Of a DNA stretch of 64,000 nt, positions 63,715 to 64,000 are shown piece by piece. The stretch spans positions 803,501 through 867,500 of the forward strand of contig JAXDDX010000123.1 in the NCBI GenBank assembly GCA_034670405.1, read 5' to 3'. The DNA is from Hoplostethus atlanticus (Eukaryota; Chordata; Actinopteri; Trachichthyiformes; Trachichthyidae). The first letter of the stretch is position 1; each line of letters begins with the position of its first letter. The notes beneath the pieces are model-generated. The model worked only from the letters and a program-made list of their open reading frames with translations, was not told where the DNA came from and searched no databases. The translations under genes were made by a program, and so were the position numbers.

Positions 63715-64000
63715 AACAGAAAGAGAGTGAGAATGACAGATAGGTGTAAGCAAGCGAACACAAACAGACAGAACATCAGACTTAAAAGAGAGGCCATCTA
63801 TTAATGATGCACTATATAATAAATGATCACATTTCTTTATAAAAGAAGAGATTTACCACATTGATCCTAAAAAAAACTAAAAGCAATTCAGAACAAAAAC
63901 AAACCTCTTGTTCCCTTATGATACCACAACCTGTTATTATCTGAGGGTAGAGCTTACCTTGGGTAGACAATATTTAGGTAATTTCATCTGTTTGAATGAT
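52203..64000 (-). CDS. sorcs3 gene, 3-prime 20 coding exons (5-prime end outside window)
   Basis: Second VPS10-domain receptor, SorCS3 type: a neuronal type I membrane receptor, in mammals postsynaptic and bound by the PDZ protein PICK1. The 20 exons listed below join in frame to 2398 nt (798 residues plus stop) and cover the C-terminal half of the VPS10 propeller, the 10CC module (ten cysteines), PKD region, stalk, membrane helix and tail. SorCS3 is chosen for PFCSLHLHLEMSENPY, VATGNIG, WFLD, VTAYAEN, VAIRGKE, KIPWI and the C-terminus FPNCTNV. Exons for the N-terminal half must lie to the right. Fish often keep two sorcs3 copies; which one this is cannot be told here. Confidence 0.93.
52939..52968. 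repeat. TTA trinucleotide microsatellite
   Basis: About ten uninterrupted TTA units. Confidence 0.95.
53846..53955 (-). other. Possible read-through tail of sorcs3
   Basis: If the donor at 53955/53954 is not used, the frame continues for about 35 codons to TGA at 53848-53846, encoding a basic and hydrophobic stretch with PQSRMVVYVSLFRAEILGS. YVSL fits the YxxPhi endocytic signal. Alternative cytoplasmic tails that differ in endocytosis are known for mammalian SorCS1. Expression is not shown by sequence. Confidence 0.35.
53956..54116 (-). CDS. sorcs3 tail exon
   Basis: 161 nt, minus-strand acceptor ctactag, donor agag|gtaagt. Encodes KIPWIHVQAEDSHEKEPEVI and KVKLSEFPTQKELMEKDLEA then RSR, matching the SorCS3 tail pattern (KIPWI, LSDF...EELLDKEL). 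Confidence 0.94.
54247..54352 (-). CDS. sorcs3 transmembrane exon
   Basis: 106 nt, acceptor gtttctacag, donor aaag|gtatgt. Encodes PLVDSNSIHSGSA, a helix from AMLMLL to FFIY, and KFKR. One codon shorter than the sorcs1 counterpart. Confidence 0.96.
54353..55245. other. sorcs3 intron before the transmembrane exon
   Basis: About 890 bases, nothing recognised. Confidence 0.7.
55246..55345 (-). CDS. sorcs3 stalk exon
   Basis: 100 nt, acceptor acctaaaacag, donor ttgg|gtaagt. Encodes ISDIFVTALNQGLIQFELKA and HIIVYITQQTL; same length as sorcs1 exon 24. Confidence 0.95.
55468..55602 (-). CDS. sorcs3 exon with PGLP motif
   Basis: 135 nt, acceptor gttgttgcag, donor ggg|gtaaaa. Encodes VSGFPEDQLLVSLYPGLPSA, AELFILPD and a basic HKRRSEEALEG end. 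The donor lies inside a run of G residues; the paralogue length of 135 nt fixes it. Confidence 0.93.
55993..56105 (-). CDS. sorcs3 exon with EWR block
   Basis: 113 nt, acceptor cttttcccag, donor cag|gtacat. Encodes FFRSLLLSFSPALDEHNPDI followed by PEWREDIGRVVRTTLSQ. Confidence 0.96.
56400..56523 (-). CDS. sorcs3 exon, homologue of sorcs1 exon 21
   Basis: 124 nt, acceptor gaaaaccag, donor aaag|gtgagg. Encodes PIITLEGSISYTFLREGINK and VTVQVASGSTVMQDSKF. Confidence 0.96.
56905..57038 (-). CDS. sorcs3 exon with WWF motif
   Basis: 134 nt, acceptor ctgcctcag, donor gag|gtgaga. Encodes PVERVYLSAPIVAIRGKEAN then LTAVVWPSHSRTLTFFWWFE and NSSE. The first, split codon gives serine (agt), where mammalian SorCS1 and SorCS3 have cysteine. 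Confidence 0.96.
57368..57554 (-). CDS. sorcs3 PKD exon
   Basis: 187 nt, acceptor ttgtccacag, donor cacta|gtatgt. Encodes GDSLRTNIQLDFGDGIKITY, GIKHVYRTTGIYRVTAYAEN and LFLHIT; FGDG and HVY mark the PKD-like fold. VTAYAEN is SorCS3-specific. Confidence 0.96.
57909..58080 (-). CDS. sorcs3 10CC exon (last)
   Basis: 172 nt, acceptor tgcttggaag, donor gat|gtgagt. Encodes YRKVLSNNCKEAGK, QACRPTPPQGLRLS and NVTFVVYLDD. Confidence 0.95.
58262..58375 (-). CDS. sorcs3 10CC exon
   Basis: 114 nt, acceptor gtcttggcag, donor cagg|gtaagt. Encodes DYGYERQADGKCSPAFWFNP and KSCSTSQSFLNST. Confidence 0.96.
58376..58903. other. sorcs3 intron in the 10CC region
   Basis: About 530 bases, AT-rich, nothing recognised. 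Confidence 0.7.
58904..59037 (-). CDS. sorcs3 10CC exon
   Basis: 134 nt, acceptor tttttgacag, donor tg|gtaatg. Encodes GEPCVMGEKQIYMKRRPGNH, then a CMLAQDY stretch and SEPCLCRAYDFE. Confidence 0.96.
59091..59120. repeat. GAAA microsatellite
   Basis: About seven GAAA units, about 55 bases from the exon at 58904-59037. Confidence 0.95.
59227..59344 (-). CDS. sorcs3 10CC exon (first)
   Basis: 118 nt, acceptor ttttttccag, donor aag|gtagca. Encodes [20 protein letters not shown] and the first 10CC cysteine in RRCMDGDYQTWH. Confidence 0.96.
59641..59748 (-). CDS. sorcs3 exon, homologue of sorcs1 exon 14
   Basis: 108 nt, acceptor gattttgtacag, donor cac|gtaagt. Encodes ISLDEGKKWDRHSFSLAPLY and VDGVLMEPETENHII, an Asp-box blade. 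Confidence 0.95.
59810..59862. repeat. TATC microsatellite
   Basis: About 13 TATC units in the intron between the exons at 59641-59748 and 60397-60488. Confidence 0.95.
60397..60488 (-). CDS. sorcs3 exon, homologue of sorcs1 exon 13
   Basis: 92 nt, acceptor ttaatacag, donor tatg|gtatgt. Encodes IFEEEHNIWFLDNGGALLAV, then APIRHIW. The WFLD block is shared with mammalian SorCS3. Confidence 0.95.
60616..60692 (-). CDS. sorcs3 exon, homologue of sorcs1 exon 12
   Basis: 77 nt, acceptor gtactcag, donor cag|gtgaga. Encodes NIGTELSSTNLGMFITSDAG and NSWRQ, an Asp-box blade. Confidence 0.97.
60693..62079. other. sorcs3 intron with DNA transposon remnant
   Basis: 1.4 kb, mostly a non-autonomous element (about 61058-62033). 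Confidence 0.7.
61058..62033. mobile_element. Putative non-autonomous DNA transposon
   Basis: The left end (ggggtcggtttcctgatagc) and the complement of the right end (gtgggtttcccgaaaggtg) share a diverged inverted terminal repeat, and both ends are followed by tatcttgaag-like or gatcttgaa words. Internal sequence contains more gtttccc/gaaac words in inverted arrangement. No transposase is seen; superfamily not assigned. Confidence 0.45.
62080..62182 (-). CDS. sorcs3 exon, homologue of sorcs1 exon 11
   Basis: 103 nt, acceptor gttgacag, donor acag|gtacaa. Encodes [20 protein letters not shown] and SKDSVPGIIVAT; PFC and VAT are SorCS3 characters. Confidence 0.97.
62183..63068. other. sorcs3 intron
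   Basis: About 890 bases, nothing recognised. Confidence 0.7.
63069..63215 (-). CDS. sorcs3 exon, homologue of sorcs1 exon 10
   Basis: 147 nt, acceptor cttcatag, donor ctg|gtgagc. Encodes VEGINGMYLANKLVDHQVKT and FITYNKGQTWALLPA, ending LHCIL. Confidence 0.97.
63444..63623 (-). CDS. sorcs3 exon, homologue of sorcs1 exon 9
   Basis: 180 nt, acceptor ttgttacag, donor aag|gtgcat. Encodes DMHIISTDEKQVFAAVQEWN, NNTYSLYISDSPGVYF and RGPAGNLLVDFYK. Confidence 0.97.
63649..63707. repeat. GA microsatellite near a splice acceptor
   Basis: GA run with few interruptions; on the minus strand it is a CT run starting 25 bases upstream of the acceptor of the exon at 63444-63623. Confidence 0.95.
63958..64000 (-). 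CDS. sorcs3 exon, homologue of sorcs1 exon 8 (partial)
   Basis: The 3-prime 43 bases of an exon cut by the window edge; donor aag|gtaagc. Encodes SFKQMKLPKYCLPK, matching MKLPKY in sorcs1 exon 8. Confidence 0.93.

Overview
This is vertebrate nuclear DNA, almost certainly from a ray-finned (teleost) fish. All coding sequence lies in two intron-rich genes of the VPS10-domain sorting-receptor family, SorCS. The non-coding part carries repeats typical of fish: Tc1/mariner fragments, an L2-type 3-prime tail with the GGATA loop and TGTAA repeats, a non-LTR reverse transcriptase fragment, an LTR, and long CA, CT and ATCT microsatellites. No bacterial, phage or CRISPR features are present. The species cannot be named from this window.

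Layout: positions 1-10790 are upstream intergenic DNA with no gene that I can support. Positions 10791-47784 on the plus strand hold a complete sorcs1-type gene. I placed 27 coding exons that join in frame to a 1241-residue precursor: signal peptide, propeptide with a furin site, VPS10 propeller, 10CC module with exactly ten cysteines, PKD region, transmembrane helix and short tail. Positions 47785-52202 are the interval between the two convergent 3-prime ends. Positions 52203-64000 on the minus strand hold the last 20 coding exons of a sorcs3-type gene, whose 5-prime exons (VPS10 N-terminal half, propeptide, signal peptide) lie beyond the right edge.

In human the same two genes, SORCS3 and SORCS1, are also adjacent and converge, but over roughly megabases; here the pair is compressed so that the stop codons are 4.4 kb apart. 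Sixteen consecutive internal exons have identical lengths in the two genes, so they are clearly tandem paralogues; they diverge in length only in the transmembrane exon and in the cytoplasmic tail. The sorcs3 gene ends in a 50-nt coding exon giving the PDZ-type C-terminus CTNV, while sorcs1 ends in an unrelated tail (DEAPHVF). A read-through of the preceding sorcs3 exon would instead give a tail with a tyrosine-type sorting motif (YVSL). These tail alternatives are the most interesting biology here.

Principal non-coding curiosities: a 24-copy, 24-bp minisatellite in sorcs1 intron 24 (open on both strands), a roughly 450-bp inverted repeat of LTR-like sequences in intron 1, a probable LTR with polypurine tract in intron 8, an intron that is almost entirely an ATCT microsatellite, and several dead transposons.
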